64,000 nucleotides of DNA from Solidesulfovibrio carbinolicus (GCF_004135975.1 NZ_CP026538.1:2356001-2420000), one strand, 5' to 3'. Positions 16,193 to 25,971 are shown, counted from the first letter of the stretch. Translations and numbers: made by a program. Notes: generated by a model from the letters alone, not told the origin.

Positions 16193-16861
16193 ATGAACGC
16201 CACTGGGGTCAAGACCGATTTGCGGCGCAGCCGGGAACGCATGGTGCGGGAGCAGATCGAGGCTCGGGGCGTGACCCGGCCCGAGGTGTTGCGGGCCATG
16301 CGCAAGACGCCGCGCCACCTTTTCGTCGAAGAGGCGCTCATTCCCCAGGCCTACGAGGACCACCCGCTGCCCATCGGCCACGGCCAGACCATTTCCCAGC
16401 CCTATGTCGTGGCCTGGATGACGGAACTGCTCGAGGTCGCCCCGGGCCACAAGGTCCTGGAGATCGGCACGGGCTCGGGCTACCAGGCCGCCGTGCTGGC
16501 CGAACTCGGAGCCGAGGTCTATACGGTGGAGCGGATACAGCCCCTCTATGAACAGGCCCGGGCCAGGCTCGACGCCTTGTGCTACGACCGGGTGCGGCTT
16601 AAACTCGACGACGGCACCCTGGGCTGGCCTGAGAAGGCCCCCTTTGATCGTATTTTGGTGGCCGCCGGAGGCCCCAAGATTCCGGCCCCCCTGGTGGCCC
16701 AGCTCGGCCCGGCCGGGCGTATGGTCATACCGGTCGGAACCTCGCGGCGAAATCAGACCCTGTGCCTGGTGCGCCGGGAAAACGGCCGGGTCATCGTGCG
16801 CGATCTCGGCGGGGTTATGTTCGTGGACCTCGTCGGAACCCACGGCTGGCAGGCTTCGTGA
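16193..16861 (+). CDS. pcm: Protein-L-isoaspartate O-methyltransferase
   Basis: 222 residues from the ATG at 16193. It repairs isoaspartyl residues in aged proteins using S-adenosylmethionine. Landmarks are [18 protein letters not shown] (about 59-76), the SAM motif [18 protein letters not shown] (about 88-105) and [18 protein letters not shown] with GRMVIPVG near the end. An ATG at 16154 is also possible, preceded by AGAGGA. The gene is followed 13 bases later by mrp, with an AAGGAG site in between, so they are likely co-transcribed. Confidence 0.95.
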   Translation: MNATGVKTDLRRSRERMVREQIEARGVTRPEVLRAMRKTPRHLFVEEALIPQAYEDHPLPIGHGQTISQPYVVAWMTELLEVAPGHKVLEIGTGSGYQAAVLAELGAEVYTVERIQPLYEQARARLDALCYDRVRLKLDDGTLGWPEKAPFDRILVAAGGPKIPAPLVAQLGPAGRMVIPVGTSRRNQTLCLVRRENGRVIVRDLGGVMFVDLVGTHGWQAS

Positions 16862-16874
16862 AGGAGTTGGCTCC

Positions 16875-17768
16875 ATGACGCAATCCGATTCCTGTCGCGG
16901 CTGCTCCGGACCGGGCAAGCCTCTTGGGGCGGCGGCCGGCAGCGACGACCGCCAGGCCCGCATCGGCCAGACCCTGGAGCGCATCCGCTACAAGCTCGTG
17001 GTCATGAGCGGCAAGGGCGGGGTGGGCAAAAGCACCGTGGCCGTCAACGTAGCCTGCTCCTTGGCTGCTGGCGGCGCCCGGGTGGGGCTTTTGGACGTGG
17101 ATCTCCACGGCCCGAGCGTGCCGGGCATGCTCGGCCTGACCGGAGCCATGACCGCCGCCGGCGAAGCGGCCATCGCCCCCAAACGCTTCGGCGACAATCT
17201 CTCCGTGGTTTCCATGCAGTCGCTTTTGGCCGACCCCGACGCCGCCGTGCTGTGGCGCGGTCCCATGAAAACCACCGCCATACGCCAGTTCATCGCCGAC
17301 GTGGACTGGGGCGACCTCGACTATCTGGTCATCGACTCGCCGCCAGGGGCCGGCGACGAGCACCTGACCGTGCTCAAGACCGTGCCCGACGCCTTGTGCC
17401 TGCTGGTGACCACGCCCCAGGAGATTTCCCTGGCCGACGTGCGCAAGAGCATCAATTTTCTCCAGTACACCAACGCCAACATCCTCGGCGTGGTGGAAAA
17501 CATGAGCGGCCTGGCCTGTCCGCACTGCGGCCGGGAAATCGAACTTTTCAAGAAGGGCGGCGGCGAGGCCCTGGCCCGGGATTTCGGTCTGGAGTTTCTC
17601 GGCGCGGTGCCCCTTGATCCGGCCACGGTGGCGGCCGGCGACCTGGGCCGGCCGGTGGCGCTTTTGCCCGGGGACCATCCGGCCAAGGCCGCCTTTGCCG
17701 CCCTGGCCGACCATGTGGCCGCGGCCTGCCGGGGCAGCCTCGAAGCCGCCGCCTACCCGAGGCCCTAG
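16875..17768 (+). CDS. Mrp/NBP35 family ATP-binding Fe-S carrier protein
   Basis: 297 residues. The deviant Walker A motif is GKGGVGKST (46-54), followed by VGLLDVDLHGPSVPGMLG (about 74-91) and VIDSPPGAGDEH (about 154-165). A C-terminal CPHC (about 216-219) is the conserved Cys pair that bridges a 4Fe-4S cluster in the dimer. An additional N-terminal C7/C10 pair (CRGC) recalls the ferredoxin-like cysteines of NBP35. It should act as an ATP-dependent iron-sulfur cluster scaffold or carrier in the cytoplasm. Located directly after pcm. Confidence 0.94.
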   Translation: MTQSDSCRGCSGPGKPLGAAAGSDDRQARIGQTLERIRYKLVVMSGKGGVGKSTVAVNVACSLAAGGARVGLLDVDLHGPSVPGMLGLTGAMTAAGEAAIAPKRFGDNLSVVSMQSLLADPDAAVLWRGPMKTTAIRQFIADVDWGDLDYLVIDSPPGAGDEHLTVLKTVPDALCLLVTTPQEISLADVRKSINFLQYTNANILGVVENMSGLACPHCGREIELFKKGGGEALARDFGLEFLGAVPLDPATVAAGDLGRPVALLPGDHPAKAAFAALADHVAAACRGSLEAAAYPRP

Positions 17769-17947
17769 CCCACGGATCGTCGAGCGGCCCGCGGCAATGC
17801 GGAAATCGCCCCAGGCCGAAAATACGCCCGTGGCGGCGCGTTGCGGGGCCGATGGCTGCGGCGCGCGGGGCGGAAGGCTTTGACGCCGGCCCGGTATTGC
17901 TTTAATTGCCTGCCTGCGCCACGAAACCACCAGGGACTAACCACGCT

Positions 17948-18505
17948 ATGTTTAATCTTGCCAACAACCTCACCTTGGCCCGCGTCGGGGCTGTGCCGAT
18001 CCTGGTGCTCCTGCTCTATTTTCCGAGCCGGGGAGCCTGTTTTGCCGCCATGATGGTGTTTATCGCCGCCGCCGTCACCGACATCATGGACGGCGTGGTG
18101 GCCAGGCGGTGCAATCTGGTCACCAATTTCGGCAAATTCCTTGATCCGCTGGCCGACAAGTTGTTGATAAGCGCCGCACTCATCATGCTCGTCCAACTCG
18201 GCTGGGTCGAGGCCTGGGTGGCCGTGGTCATCGTCGGCCGGGAAATCGCCGTCACCGGGCTTCGGGCCATGGCCGTGGACCACGGCGTGGTCATTGCCGC
18301 CGACCGCTACGGAAAGCTCAAGACCGTGTTGCAGATGGTGGCCCTTTGCCCACTGCTGCTGCATTATCCCTTTTGGGGCTTCGATCCCGCACCGCTGGGG
18401 CAGACGCTTTTGTACTTGGCCCTGGTTTTGACCCTTGTTTCCGGCATCAATTACTTTTATGGATTCAGCAAGCAGGCGAAGTGGTCGGACAAGGCCGCCC
18501 GGTAG
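17948..18505 (+). CDS. pgsA: CDP-diacylglycerol-glycerol-3-phosphate 3-phosphatidyltransferase
   Basis: 185-residue inner-membrane enzyme that makes phosphatidylglycerophosphate, the first committed step to phosphatidylglycerol. The CDP-alcohol phosphotransferase motif DX2DGX2AR-X8-GX3DX3D is complete: DIMDGVVARR, then GKFLDPLADK (about 38-67). About five hydrophobic helices surround it. The ATG at 17948 opens with the typical NLANNLTLARV. It is followed by a small unknown gene, ftsB-like and TPR genes in the same direction, suggesting a cell-envelope gene cluster. Confidence 0.95.
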   Translation: MFNLANNLTLARVGAVPILVLLLYFPSRGACFAAMMVFIAAAVTDIMDGVVARRCNLVTNFGKFLDPLADKLLISAALIMLVQLGWVEAWVAVVIVGREIAVTGLRAMAVDHGVVIAADRYGKLKTVLQMVALCPLLLHYPFWGFDPAPLGQTLLYLALVLTLVSGINYFYGFSKQAKWSDKAAR

Positions 18506-18556
18506 CGACACGGACATGCCTCGCCCGCTGACCAACACCTTTTGCGACAAGGCGCT

Positions 18557-18913
18557 ATGAAAGCCAAAAACATTTCCAAGCTGGCCCGCCGCCGGGTCCG
18601 TCCCGCCCGGGCCGGCCTCGGCAAGGGCGCCTGGTCCGGGGCGCACCTGGACGACAATCTCGCCGCCCGTATCGAAAACTGCCTGCACACCATCCTGGAG
18701 CTCGAACCCGACCTGGAGCGCCTCCAGTTCGGGCACTATCTGCTGCGCGACTTCAAGGTGCTCAAGATGTTTCTCTCCCAGGTCGAAGACATCGAAGTGG
18801 AGGAACAGGACGTGCTGCGCATTGAGGCGGCCACGGAGAATTTCCTTCGCGAACTGAAGGAGCCCCTGGCCCAGTCCGATACCAAACGTCCGAAGAAATA
18901 CGTCGTGCAATGA
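18557..18913 (+). CDS. Hypothetical protein, 118 aa
   Basis: A small protein without recognised family. The first 30 residues are basic (KNISKLARRRVRPARAG), the rest acidic and probably helical (ARIENCLHTILELEPDLERL, residues about 37-56; EDIEVEEQDVLRIEAATENF). No signal or membrane segment. The start follows AAGG eight bases upstream. Its stop is one base from the ATG of the FtsB-like gene, so the two are translated together; this context hints at a role near cell division, which is inference only. Confidence 0.75.
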   Translation: MKAKNISKLARRRVRPARAGLGKGAWSGAHLDDNLAARIENCLHTILELEPDLERLQFGHYLLRDFKVLKMFLSQVEDIEVEEQDVLRIEAATENFLRELKEPLAQSDTKRPKKYVVQ

Positions 18914-18914
18914 C

Positions 18915-19253
18915 ATGATCTGGCGAAGGTTCCTGCTGACGGCGCTGATCTTTTTCAATGTGTTCCTGCTCTATAACCTGATCTGGAGCGACAACGGCAT
19001 TTTTGCCTACCTCGAACTCAAATCCCGGCATGAGCAGCTCAAGCAACGCCTGGAAGCCGTCAACGACAAGTCCCTGGACCTCAGCCAGGAAATCCGCTGG
19101 CTCAAGACCGATCAGGCCTTTACCGAGAAAATGGCCCGGTCCCAGATGAACTACCTCAAGGATAACGAGATCCTTTACCAGTTTCCCAAGGACCCGCCCG
19201 CCGCCAAGGAGCCGGAACGGGACAAGGAAGGAAAGCGGGCCGATGCTCAGTAA
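18915..19253 (+). CDS. FtsB/DivIC septum formation initiator-like protein
   Basis: 112 residues with the FtsB layout: a short cytoplasmic tail, one membrane helix (RRFLLTALIFFNVFLLYNLI, about 4-23) and a periplasmic coiled coil (about 33-75, ELKSRHEQLKQRLEAVNDKS). The segment IRWLKTDQAFTEKMARSQMNYLKDNEILYQ is the conserved end of the family. A charged Lys/Glu/Pro tail follows. It would form part of the FtsQLB complex at the division septum. It overlaps the next gene by 11 bases. Confidence 0.9.
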   Translation: MIWRRFLLTALIFFNVFLLYNLIWSDNGIFAYLELKSRHEQLKQRLEAVNDKSLDLSQEIRWLKTDQAFTEKMARSQMNYLKDNEILYQFPKDPPAAKEPERDKEGKRADAQ

Positions 19254-20394
19254 GATCGAAATCTACCGGGAAGTCCTGGAAATTGAGCCCAACTCCAAGG
19301 TCTTCTTCCCCCTGGCCCGCAGCCTGGCCGAGGAAGGCCGCCACGACGAGGCCGCCGCCGTGCTGTCGCGCGGCATCGGTTTCCACCCCGACCACCTCGA
19401 AGCCAAGTTCCTGCTCATCGAACTCCTCACCCGCCAGGGCAAGGAAGAGCAGGCCGACCAGGTCTTTGCCGATGTCGGCGCGCTGTTGGCGCGCTATCCC
19501 TCGGTCTGGCTCCTGTGGTCCAAGACCGCCGCCGCCCGGGCCAAGGACCCCTCCCTGGCCATGCTCTTTTTGGCCCACTATTTCCAGAACCAGACCCTCA
19601 CCTGGGCCGAGGTCATGGAGCGGGGGCTCAAAAGCCTGAGTCAGGCCGCCGGCTCCCTTGAGCCGTCCGAAGGCTCGGCCGGACCGGGAGCCGCCGAGCC
19701 GTCCGGCGGATCGGAGCAGTCCGGGCCGGACGGCGGGGAAGAAGAAGCCGCTGCCGCGCCGTCGGCGAGCATTGCCTCGGACATCGCCGCCGTGTCTCAA
19801 GATGTCGTGGCCCCCGCCCTGGGCGATAGGCCAGGGGCGTCGGAATCGGCCTTGCTTGAGCCGACTGGGGAAACCAGGCCGGTTCGTGAACCGGCAAACG
19901 TCCCATCCAGCCCGGTTGCCCAGGCTGCCGCCCTGTTCGAGGCCGAGGAACCCGCACCGCACGCGGTGAGTGTTCCCCCGCTTGTCGCCGCCGGGCCTGC
20001 CGAAACCGCCGGCCCGGAGTTGCGAGGCGCCCGCGAGGTCATGGCCCTGGCCGGCCTGCTGGACGCTCCGGAAACCGTTGAACCCCGTCCCCGGTCCAAG
20101 CCCGCCAAAGGCAAGGAACAGGGCGTGCGCACCCGGACCATGGCCGCCGTCCTGGCCGAGCAGGGCGATCTGGCCGGCGCGCGTGCCATTTATCAGGAAC
20201 TTCTGGCCGCTGCCGCAACCGATGTCGAACGCGATGAGTTGCGCGCCCTCATGGACGCCCTGGGCGCAACGGGGCGGCCCGCCTCGCAGGACCCAGCGCA
20301 AACGCCCGCCGCCGATGGCCCCAAATCGGCCAACCGGCTGGCTGATTTTCTCGAAGCCCTGGCCAACCGCCTGGAAACCCGGGCCGGATCGTAA
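19243..20394 (+). CDS. Tetratricopeptide-repeat protein
   Basis: 383 residues. The N-terminal 120 residues look like TPR helices (YREVLEIEPNSKVFFPLARS, LAEEGRHDEAAAVLSRGIGF, HPDHLEAKFLLIELL). A long acidic, Pro/Ala/Glu-rich linker (about 130-275) is probably disordered. A further TPR-like pair follows (AVLAEQGDLAGARAIYQELL, about 305-324). No signal peptide. It starts inside the FtsB-like gene and probably serves as a scaffold for a protein complex. Partner unknown. Confidence 0.85.
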   Translation: MLSKIEIYREVLEIEPNSKVFFPLARSLAEEGRHDEAAAVLSRGIGFHPDHLEAKFLLIELLTRQGKEEQADQVFADVGALLARYPSVWLLWSKTAAARAKDPSLAMLFLAHYFQNQTLTWAEVMERGLKSLSQAAGSLEPSEGSAGPGAAEPSGGSEQSGPDGGEEEAAAAPSASIASDIAAVSQDVVAPALGDRPGASESALLEPTGETRPVREPANVPSSPVAQAAALFEAEEPAPHAVSVPPLVAAGPAETAGPELRGAREVMALAGLLDAPETVEPRPRSKPAKGKEQGVRTRTMAAVLAEQGDLAGARAIYQELLAAAATDVERDELRALMDALGATGRPASQDPAQTPAADGPKSANRLADFLEALANRLETRAGS

Positions 20395-20451
20395 CCGCCG
20401 CCTTCGGCCAACCGCCTCCACCGCATACGCCAACCGCACGAGGATACGGCT

Positions 20452-21324
20452 TTGAAACGCACCGTTCTCGCGGCCATTGCCGCCATTGTCTGTCTTTGCA
20501 CCCTTGCCGGCTGCGGCACCATGAAAACCCAGTGGCGCGAAACCCGCAAGCTGTACCGGGAATACATCAACACCGATCCCTCCATCGACTTCAGCGACCA
20601 GGGCATCTCCGACAAGGGCCTGCAACGCCTGGCCGCTCTCATGATGCCCGTGGACGAGCGGCTGCTGGCCATGCTGCGCACCCTGGGCAGCCAGGACTCG
20701 GCTCCGGACCCCGAATGGGCCCAGCAGCTGCTGTCCGCCAATGCCTGGCTCTCCGGCATCGCCGTGGTCGATGCTTCGGGAGCCACCGTCGGTCAGGTGC
20801 CTTCGACGCCCATGCGTCCCCTTGATTACGCCTCCTTGCTCGACATGGCCGACCGCTACAAGGTCCGCAAGATGGGCGCGCGCGTGGTGTCCGACGAGAT
20901 GGGCACGGTGGTCATGATCGCCATGCCGTTTTTCAAGGAAAACGAATGGGCCGGTCTGGTCGTGGTCAATTTCGACCCGCGGAACCTCGTGCGCTTTTCG
21001 CCCGACCCCAATGCGCTGGTGGTGGTGTCCACCGAAGGCCTGCTCTGGGCCGGCGGAGCAGGGCAGGGCGAGTCCCTGGCCGCCCTCAAATGGAACGACA
21101 TACTCAAGGGCGAGGTGCAGGGCGACATCCGCTCCGGCGGCGGCGAATACGTCTGGCAGGCCCGCTACCTCGGCCAGTTGGAACTGGTTTATCTCACCGA
21201 CGCCCGGGAAGTGCGCGCCGCCAAGCCGGAACCCAAGAAGGAAGCCGCGCCCGCGCCCGCACCTGACAAGGCGCTGCCTTCCACCGAGCCGTTGCCGCAG
21301 CCTGCGGATCTGACCGCTCCCTAG
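20452..21324 (+). CDS. Lipoprotein with PDC/sensor-like periplasmic domain
   Basis: 290 residues. A TTG start preceded by GAGGA is the only plausible start; it opens a signal peptide ending in the lipobox TLAGC (Cys near residue 22), so the protein should be lipid-anchored. The body (about 70-245) has the feel of a PDC/Cache-type periplasmic sensor fold ([36 protein letters not shown] in part), but this is tentative. The tail is Pro/Ala/Lys-rich. Last gene of the pgsA-ftsB-TPR cluster, closed by a terminator. Confidence 0.75.
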   Translation: MKRTVLAAIAAIVCLCTLAGCGTMKTQWRETRKLYREYINTDPSIDFSDQGISDKGLQRLAALMMPVDERLLAMLRTLGSQDSAPDPEWAQQLLSANAWLSGIAVVDASGATVGQVPSTPMRPLDYASLLDMADRYKVRKMGARVVSDEMGTVVMIAMPFFKENEWAGLVVVNFDPRNLVRFSPDPNALVVVSTEGLLWAGGAGQGESLAALKWNDILKGEVQGDIRSGGGEYVWQARYLGQLELVYLTDAREVRAAKPEPKKEAAPAPAPDKALPSTEPLPQPADLTAP

Positions 21325-21348
21325 AGAGGCCTTCTCGATGCATCTTTG

Positions 21349-21380
21349 GCCGGCGGTCGAGGCCGCCGGCTTTTTTTTCT
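21349..21380 (+). terminator. Intrinsic terminator
   Basis: Perfect 8-bp stem GCCGGCGG / CCGCCGGC with loop TCGAGG, followed by eight T. It closes the pgsA to lipoprotein cluster 25 bases after the last stop codon. Confidence 0.9.
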
Positions 21381-21494
21381 TCCCAACCCTGGAAAATCTT
21401 GTGGGTATTTCGGTCTGGGGGTAGGTTGGGGCGAGGCCGCAAAACCCGCGAGCCGCGCCGGGGCCTTTGCCGCCCAGGCTTGAGGAGAACAGCC

Positions 21495-22508
21495 ATGCCG
21501 CAGATCACCGTCACCGAACACCTGCTGTTGCACCAAAAAGAATCCCCCATGGCCTCGGGCCGCTTCACCCGGCTGCTTAACGATCTGATCCTGGCCGCCA
21601 AGATTATCTCCCGGGAAGTCAGCAAGGCCGGCCTTGTTGATGTGCTGGGCTTCACCGGCGAGGTCAACGTCCAGGGCGAACAGGTCCAAAAGCTCGACGA
21701 ATACGCCAACAAGGTGTTGATCCACCGGATGGAGCGGGCCGGGGTGCTGTGCGCCATCGCCTCCGAGGAAAACGCCGACCTCGTGCGCATTCCCGACCAG
21801 TTCCCCAAGGGCGATTATTTCCTCATCTTCGATCCCTTGGACGGCTCCTCCAACATCGACGCCAACGTCAACGTCGGCACCATCTTTTCCATCTACCGCG
21901 TGGCCGAGGGGTGCTCCGGCGACAAGCTGTGCGATCTGCTCATGCAGGGCGCCAAGCAGGTGGCCGCCGGCTACTTCCTCTACGGCACCTCCACCATGCT
22001 CGTGTACACCACCGGCCGGGGTGTCCACGGCTTCACCCTGGACCCCAGCGTGGGCGAGTTCCTGCTGTCCCACCCCGATATCCGCACTCCGGAGACCGGC
22101 AAGGTCTATTCCGTCAACGAGGCCTACTGGTCCTACTGGGACGAGCCCACCCGCGAGATCGTCAGCGCCTTCAAGGGCACGGACAACCCGCGCGGCCAGC
22201 CCTACGGCGGCCGCTACATCGGGTCGCTGGTGGCCGACTTCCACCGCAATCTCCTCTACGGCGGCATTTTCCTGTATCCCGCCGACACGCGCGACCCCAA
22301 AAAGCCCAAGGGCAAGCTGCGCCTGTTGTGCGAGGCCAATCCCCTGGCCTTTGTCATCGAACAGGCCGGCGGCGCGGCCACCGACGGCGAGCGCGACATC
22401 CTGTCCATCGAGCCCGAGGAGCTGCATCAACGGGTGCCGCTTTTTATCGGCAGCAAAAACGACGTGGCCAAGGTTATGGAAATTTACGGCCGGGCCAGGA
22501 AAGCTTAA
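21495..22508 (+). CDS. fbp: Class I fructose-1,6-bisphosphatase
   Basis: 337 residues. Gluconeogenic enzyme converting fructose 1,6-bisphosphate to fructose 6-phosphate. The metal-binding motif [20 protein letters not shown] (about 112-131) and [10 protein letters not shown] (about 89-98) are conserved; toward the end [20 protein letters not shown] with GGAATDGE is the substrate-site region. The ATG at 21495 follows TGAGGAGA. Six bases after its stop begins tsaD, so the two form an operon. Confidence 0.96.
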   Translation: MPQITVTEHLLLHQKESPMASGRFTRLLNDLILAAKIISREVSKAGLVDVLGFTGEVNVQGEQVQKLDEYANKVLIHRMERAGVLCAIASEENADLVRIPDQFPKGDYFLIFDPLDGSSNIDANVNVGTIFSIYRVAEGCSGDKLCDLLMQGAKQVAAGYFLYGTSTMLVYTTGRGVHGFTLDPSVGEFLLSHPDIRTPETGKVYSVNEAYWSYWDEPTREIVSAFKGTDNPRGQPYGGRYIGSLVADFHRNLLYGGIFLYPADTRDPKKPKGKLRLLCEANPLAFVIEQAGGAATDGERDILSIEPEELHQRVPLFIGSKNDVAKVMEIYGRARKA

Positions 22509-22513
22509 GCAAC

Positions 22514-23629
22514 ATGCTTTGTCTTGGCATTGAGACGTCCTGCGACGAGACGGCCGTGGCCCTTTTCGAGAACGGCCGTCCCGTTCTGGAAAAACTCGCC
22601 TCCCAGGCTGATCTCCATGCCGTCTTCGGGGGCGTTGTGCCCGAGCTGGCCTCGCGGGAGCATTTGCGCCGCCTGGGGCCGCTGTTGCTGGCCCTTTTTG
22701 CGGAATCAGGACGAAGCCTTGCCGACGTTGACGTCATTGCCGTGGCCCGGGGACCAGGCCTGCTCGGCAGCCTGCTGGTGGGGCTGGCCGCGGCCAAGGG
22801 GCTGAGCTTGGCCACGGGCAAGCCGCTTATTGGCGTGGACCATCTCCACGCCCATCTCCTGGCCGCGACCATCGGCCGGGAGGTGCCTTTTCCGGCCCTG
22901 GGGCTTCTGGTGTCGGGCGGCCACACCCAGATTGTGCGCCTGGACTCGGCCCTGTCCTTGGAGGTGCTCGGCCGCACCCTGGACGACGCCGCCGGCGAGG
23001 CCTTTGACAAGGCCGCCAAGTCGTTCAATCTGCCGTACCCCGGCGGCGTCTACATCGACGTGCTGGGCCGGGGGATCGCACCGGACAAGACGCTTTTTCC
23101 GCGTCCGTTTTTGGACAACGACCATCTGGACTTCAGCTTCAGCGGCCTTAAGACCGCTGTGGCGTCCTATGCCGCCGCCCATCCCGAACTGCGTGCCGGC
23201 AGCCTGGCCGAGGCGGGCGGGGCCATCGACCCCGAGGCCTGGCCCATGGCCTTGCGGCGGGCCTGTTCTTCGCTCAATTTCGCCATTGCCGACACCTTGC
23301 GCATCAAGTTCGAGCGGGCCTTGGATCGGCCGCCCGGGCCGCCGGCCAGTCTCATCGCCGCCGGCGGCGTGGCCGCCAACGGCCCCATCCGGGCCATGCT
23401 GGCCGATCTGGCCGCCCGACGCGGCTTGCCGCTCTATTTGCCCGAGCCGGCCCTTTGCGCCGACAACGCCGTCATGGTCGCGGCGGCAGGCAGCCGGCTG
23501 GCCGAGGCTGGCTATGCCCACGACCTGACGCTGACCGCCGTCCCCCGGGGACGAAAGGTGCCCTGGGACTATGTCGGCGGGCCGTCCGGCAAGGCGGCAT
23601 CGGTTGACAGCGCCTCGTCGGCGCAATAG
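22514..23629 (+). CDS. tsaD: tRNA N6-threonylcarbamoyladenosine biosynthesis protein TsaD
   Basis: 371 residues, slightly longer than usual for the Kae1/TsaD family (about 340). It transfers the threonylcarbamoyl group to A37 of tRNAs reading ANN codons. N-terminal GIETSCDETAVAL (5-17), metal-binding His 110 and His 114 in DHLHAHLL, LLVSGGHTQIV, and C-terminal CADNAVMVAAAG are all present. TsaB and TsaE are not in the window. The extra length is a variable tail after GRKVPWDYVGG. Confidence 0.95.
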   Translation: MLCLGIETSCDETAVALFENGRPVLEKLASQADLHAVFGGVVPELASREHLRRLGPLLLALFAESGRSLADVDVIAVARGPGLLGSLLVGLAAAKGLSLATGKPLIGVDHLHAHLLAATIGREVPFPALGLLVSGGHTQIVRLDSALSLEVLGRTLDDAAGEAFDKAAKSFNLPYPGGVYIDVLGRGIAPDKTLFPRPFLDNDHLDFSFSGLKTAVASYAAAHPELRAGSLAEAGGAIDPEAWPMALRRACSSLNFAIADTLRIKFERALDRPPGPPASLIAAGGVAANGPIRAMLADLAARRGLPLYLPEPALCADNAVMVAAAGSRLAEAGYAHDLTLTAVPRGRKVPWDYVGGPSGKAASVDSASSAQ

Positions 23630-23743
23630 GTTCGCACGATTACGGCCCTTGAGTATGACGGTAAACGGCGCGACCCGCCGTCCCGATAACGCCAGAAACC
23701 CGACCGCCCCGGCGGTCGGCCAGACCATGAAAGGAGAGCATCC

Positions 23744-24064
23744 ATGGCCATCCAACTGAGCGACGCCAACTTCGAAGCCGAAGCCCTGCAGTGCGACCTG
23801 CCCGTTCTGGTGGACTTCTGGGCGCCCTGGTGCGGGCCGTGCCGTGCCATGGGTCCGGTCATCGACGAACTGGCCAACGAGTACACCGGCCAGGTCAAGG
23901 TGGCCAAGATGAACGTCGATGAAAACCCGAGCACCCCGAGCAAGTACGGCATCCGCGCCATCCCCACCCTGATCCTGTTCAAGGGCGGCGAAGTGGTGGA
24001 GCAGATCACCGGCGCCGTGTCCAAAAGCTCGATCAAGGAAATGCTCTCCCAGAAGGCGCTCTAA
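23744..24064 (+). CDS. trxA: Thioredoxin
   Basis: 106 residues, a classical thioredoxin with the redox motif WCGPC (C30, C33) inside VLVDFWAPWCGPCRAM and the cis-proline loop RAIPTLILF (about 77-85). It reduces protein disulfides in the cytoplasm. The ATG is preceded by AAAGGAGA. It is followed three bases later by the thioredoxin reductase gene, so the two form a complete NADPH-dependent reducing couple on one transcript. Confidence 0.97.
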   Translation: MAIQLSDANFEAEALQCDLPVLVDFWAPWCGPCRAMGPVIDELANEYTGQVKVAKMNVDENPSTPSKYGIRAIPTLILFKGGEVVEQITGAVSKSSIKEMLSQKAL

Positions 24065-24067
24065 TCC

Positions 24068-24997
24068 ATGAAACGATTCGACGCCGTCGTGATCGGGGGC
24101 GGCCCGGCCGGCATCACGGCCGCCCTGTATCTGGCCCGGTCCGACGTGTCCGTTGCCATGATCGAAAAGCTCTCGCCGGGCGGCCAGATGCTCATGACGC
24201 ATCTGATTGAGAACTATCCGGGCTTCCCGGATGGCATCGAGGGCTGGAAGCTGGCCGACGCCATGGCCGCCCACCTGGGGCATTATGCCGTCGAGCGCAT
24301 CAATGACGAGGTCACGGCCATCGAGTCCGAGGGCGGACTGCATCGCATCCGCGTGGGCGGCGAGGTGGTCGAGGCCAAGGCCGTGGTGCTGTGCACCGGC
24401 GCGCGCTACAAGCGCGTCGGCATCCCCGGCGAGCGCGAACTGGCCGGCCGGGGCGTGTCCTACTGCGCCCTGTGCGACGGCAATTTCTTCAGGAACCAGA
24501 CCGTGGCCGTCATCGGCGGCGGCAACTCGGCCCTGGAGGAATCGCTCTATCTGGCCCGGCTCGTGAAAAAGCTCTACCTGATCCATCGCCGCGACGATTT
24601 TCGCGGCCAGAAGTGCTTCCAGGATCGCTGCTTCACCCATCCGGTCATCGAGGTGCTGCGTTCCACGGTCGTGTGCTCCATCTCCGGCGGCGACGCCGTC
24701 ACCGGCATTGAGGTCCGCGACGTCAAATCCGGCGATTGCCGCACCATCCCCGTGGACGGCGTATTCGTGTTCGTCGGCTTCGAGCCTCAGGGGGATTTCT
24801 ATCCGCCGGGGCTTACCCGCGACGACCAGGGATTCATCCTGGCCGATGACGAGATGCGCACCAGCATCGAAGGCATCTACGCCGCCGGCGACATCCGGTC
24901 CAAGTCCTGCCGCCAGGTGGCCACCGCCGTGGGCGACGGGGCCGTGGCCGCCCACGCCGCTTACGCCTATATCAGTACGCGGTTTCCGCAAGACTGA
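24068..24997 (+). CDS. trxB: Thioredoxin reductase
   Basis: 309 residues, low-molecular-weight type. FAD-binding GGGPAGITAALYLAR (10-24), redox-active Cys pair C133-C136 (CALCDG, where the third position is Leu rather than the common Thr), NADPH-binding IGGGNSALEESLYLARL with the 2'-phosphate-recognising HRRDDFRG, and C-terminal AGDIRSKSCRQVATAVGDG. It should regenerate the thioredoxin encoded just upstream. A terminator follows the stop. Confidence 0.96.
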   Translation: MKRFDAVVIGGGPAGITAALYLARSDVSVAMIEKLSPGGQMLMTHLIENYPGFPDGIEGWKLADAMAAHLGHYAVERINDEVTAIESEGGLHRIRVGGEVVEAKAVVLCTGARYKRVGIPGERELAGRGVSYCALCDGNFFRNQTVAVIGGGNSALEESLYLARLVKKLYLIHRRDDFRGQKCFQDRCFTHPVIEVLRSTVVCSISGGDAVTGIEVRDVKSGDCRTIPVDGVFVFVGFEPQGDFYPPGLTRDDQGFILADDEMRTSIEGIYAAGDIRSKSCRQVATAVGDGAVAAHAAYAYISTRFPQD

Positions 24998-25003
24998 TCG
25001 TCT

Positions 25004-25060
25004 CCGGACCCGTGCGACCGCGCCGCCCAGGCGGACGGCCGACGGGTCCGGCATTTTTTG
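25004..25060 (+). terminator. Intrinsic terminator after trxAB
   Basis: Long stem CCGGACCCGT / ACGGGTCCGG (10 bp perfect) around a G/C-rich 28-base loop that can itself fold, followed by six T. It lies seven bases after the trxB stop. Confidence 0.85.
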
Positions 25061-25188
25061 CGTTGTGCCCCTTGGGGCCATTTGGTAAGAGGACGCGCAT
25101 CGAGACGCCGGGTTCCGCTGACGCCTTCCAAAGGAACCCGACCGCCGCATGGCGCCCGGCCAGGACCGGGCCATACCGGGAATATACC

Positions 25189-25926
25189 ATGAATGTGATG
25201 TTGCGCCGTTTCCTGCCCTTGGGCTTTCTGCTCCTGTTCCTTGGCGGCTGCGCCGGCATGATCGACTACTATTTCCTGCCGCCGCCCGAGGATACCGCCC
25301 AGGAACTCTATGAGGCTGGACGGCAGTCCATGGCTGACAAGGATTACTATGGGGCCATCAATTACTTCATGAAATTGAAGGACCGCTATCCGTTTAGCCC
25401 GTACACGCCCATGGGCACGGTTGCCCTGGGCGACGCCTACTTCCTCACCGAAGATTACGGCATGGCCGCTGAAACCTATAAGGAATTCGAGTCGGTCCAT
25501 CCACGAAGCGAAGAGATTCCCTACGTGCTTTACCAGGTCGGAGTCTCTAACTTCAAGCGCTCCGAATCCATCGACATGCCGCAAAGCAATCTCCAGGAAG
25601 CCATCCAGTATTTCTACCTCTTGGAGCAGACCTTCCCGGATACCGAGTACGGCAAGGAAGCGGCCGACTACATCCGCCGCTGCAAGAAGCGCATGGCCGA
25701 GCATGAGCTCTTCGTGGCAGACTTCTACTGGCGCACCAGCCAGTACGGCGCGGCCTGGAAGCGCTATATGTACACGGTGGAGAACTACAAGGATCTTGAG
25801 GAAGTGCTCGAATACGCCAAGCTGCGGGCCGAGCTGTCCTACCTTGAATACCAAAAGACCCTGACCGAAAACGAACGCCAGGCCATTGAAGGCAGCTGGC
25901 GACACTGGGCCAAGCGCTGGTTGTAA
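25189..25926 (+). CDS. bamD: Outer membrane assembly lipoprotein BamD
   Basis: 245 residues. Lipoprotein signal with lipobox LGGC (Cys near residue 21) and five TPR-like repeats, the BamD/YfiO architecture: AQELYEAGRQSMADKDYYGA, DRYPFSPYTPMGTVALGDAY, QNNL-like FYLLEQTFPDTEYGKEAADY and the signature CKKRMAEHELFVADFYWRTS. BamD is the essential partner of BamA in inserting outer-membrane beta-barrels. The ATG at 25189 is chosen; a second ATG three codons later is possible. Single gene with a terminator behind it. Confidence 0.93.
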   Translation: MNVMLRRFLPLGFLLLFLGGCAGMIDYYFLPPPEDTAQELYEAGRQSMADKDYYGAINYFMKLKDRYPFSPYTPMGTVALGDAYFLTEDYGMAAETYKEFESVHPRSEEIPYVLYQVGVSNFKRSESIDMPQSNLQEAIQYFYLLEQTFPDTEYGKEAADYIRRCKKRMAEHELFVADFYWRTSQYGAAWKRYMYTVENYKDLEEVLEYAKLRAELSYLEYQKTLTENERQAIEGSWRHWAKRWL

Positions 25927-25971
25927 CCATCGATCTCCGGAAGCTTTTTACTTCCGGGGCCATACGGCGGC

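Noticed and set aside
22706-25174. 822-codon open frame on the minus strand opposite tsaD, trxA and trxB
   Set aside because: It is antisense to three well-conserved genes, rich in His and Gly as shadows usually are, and has no family match.
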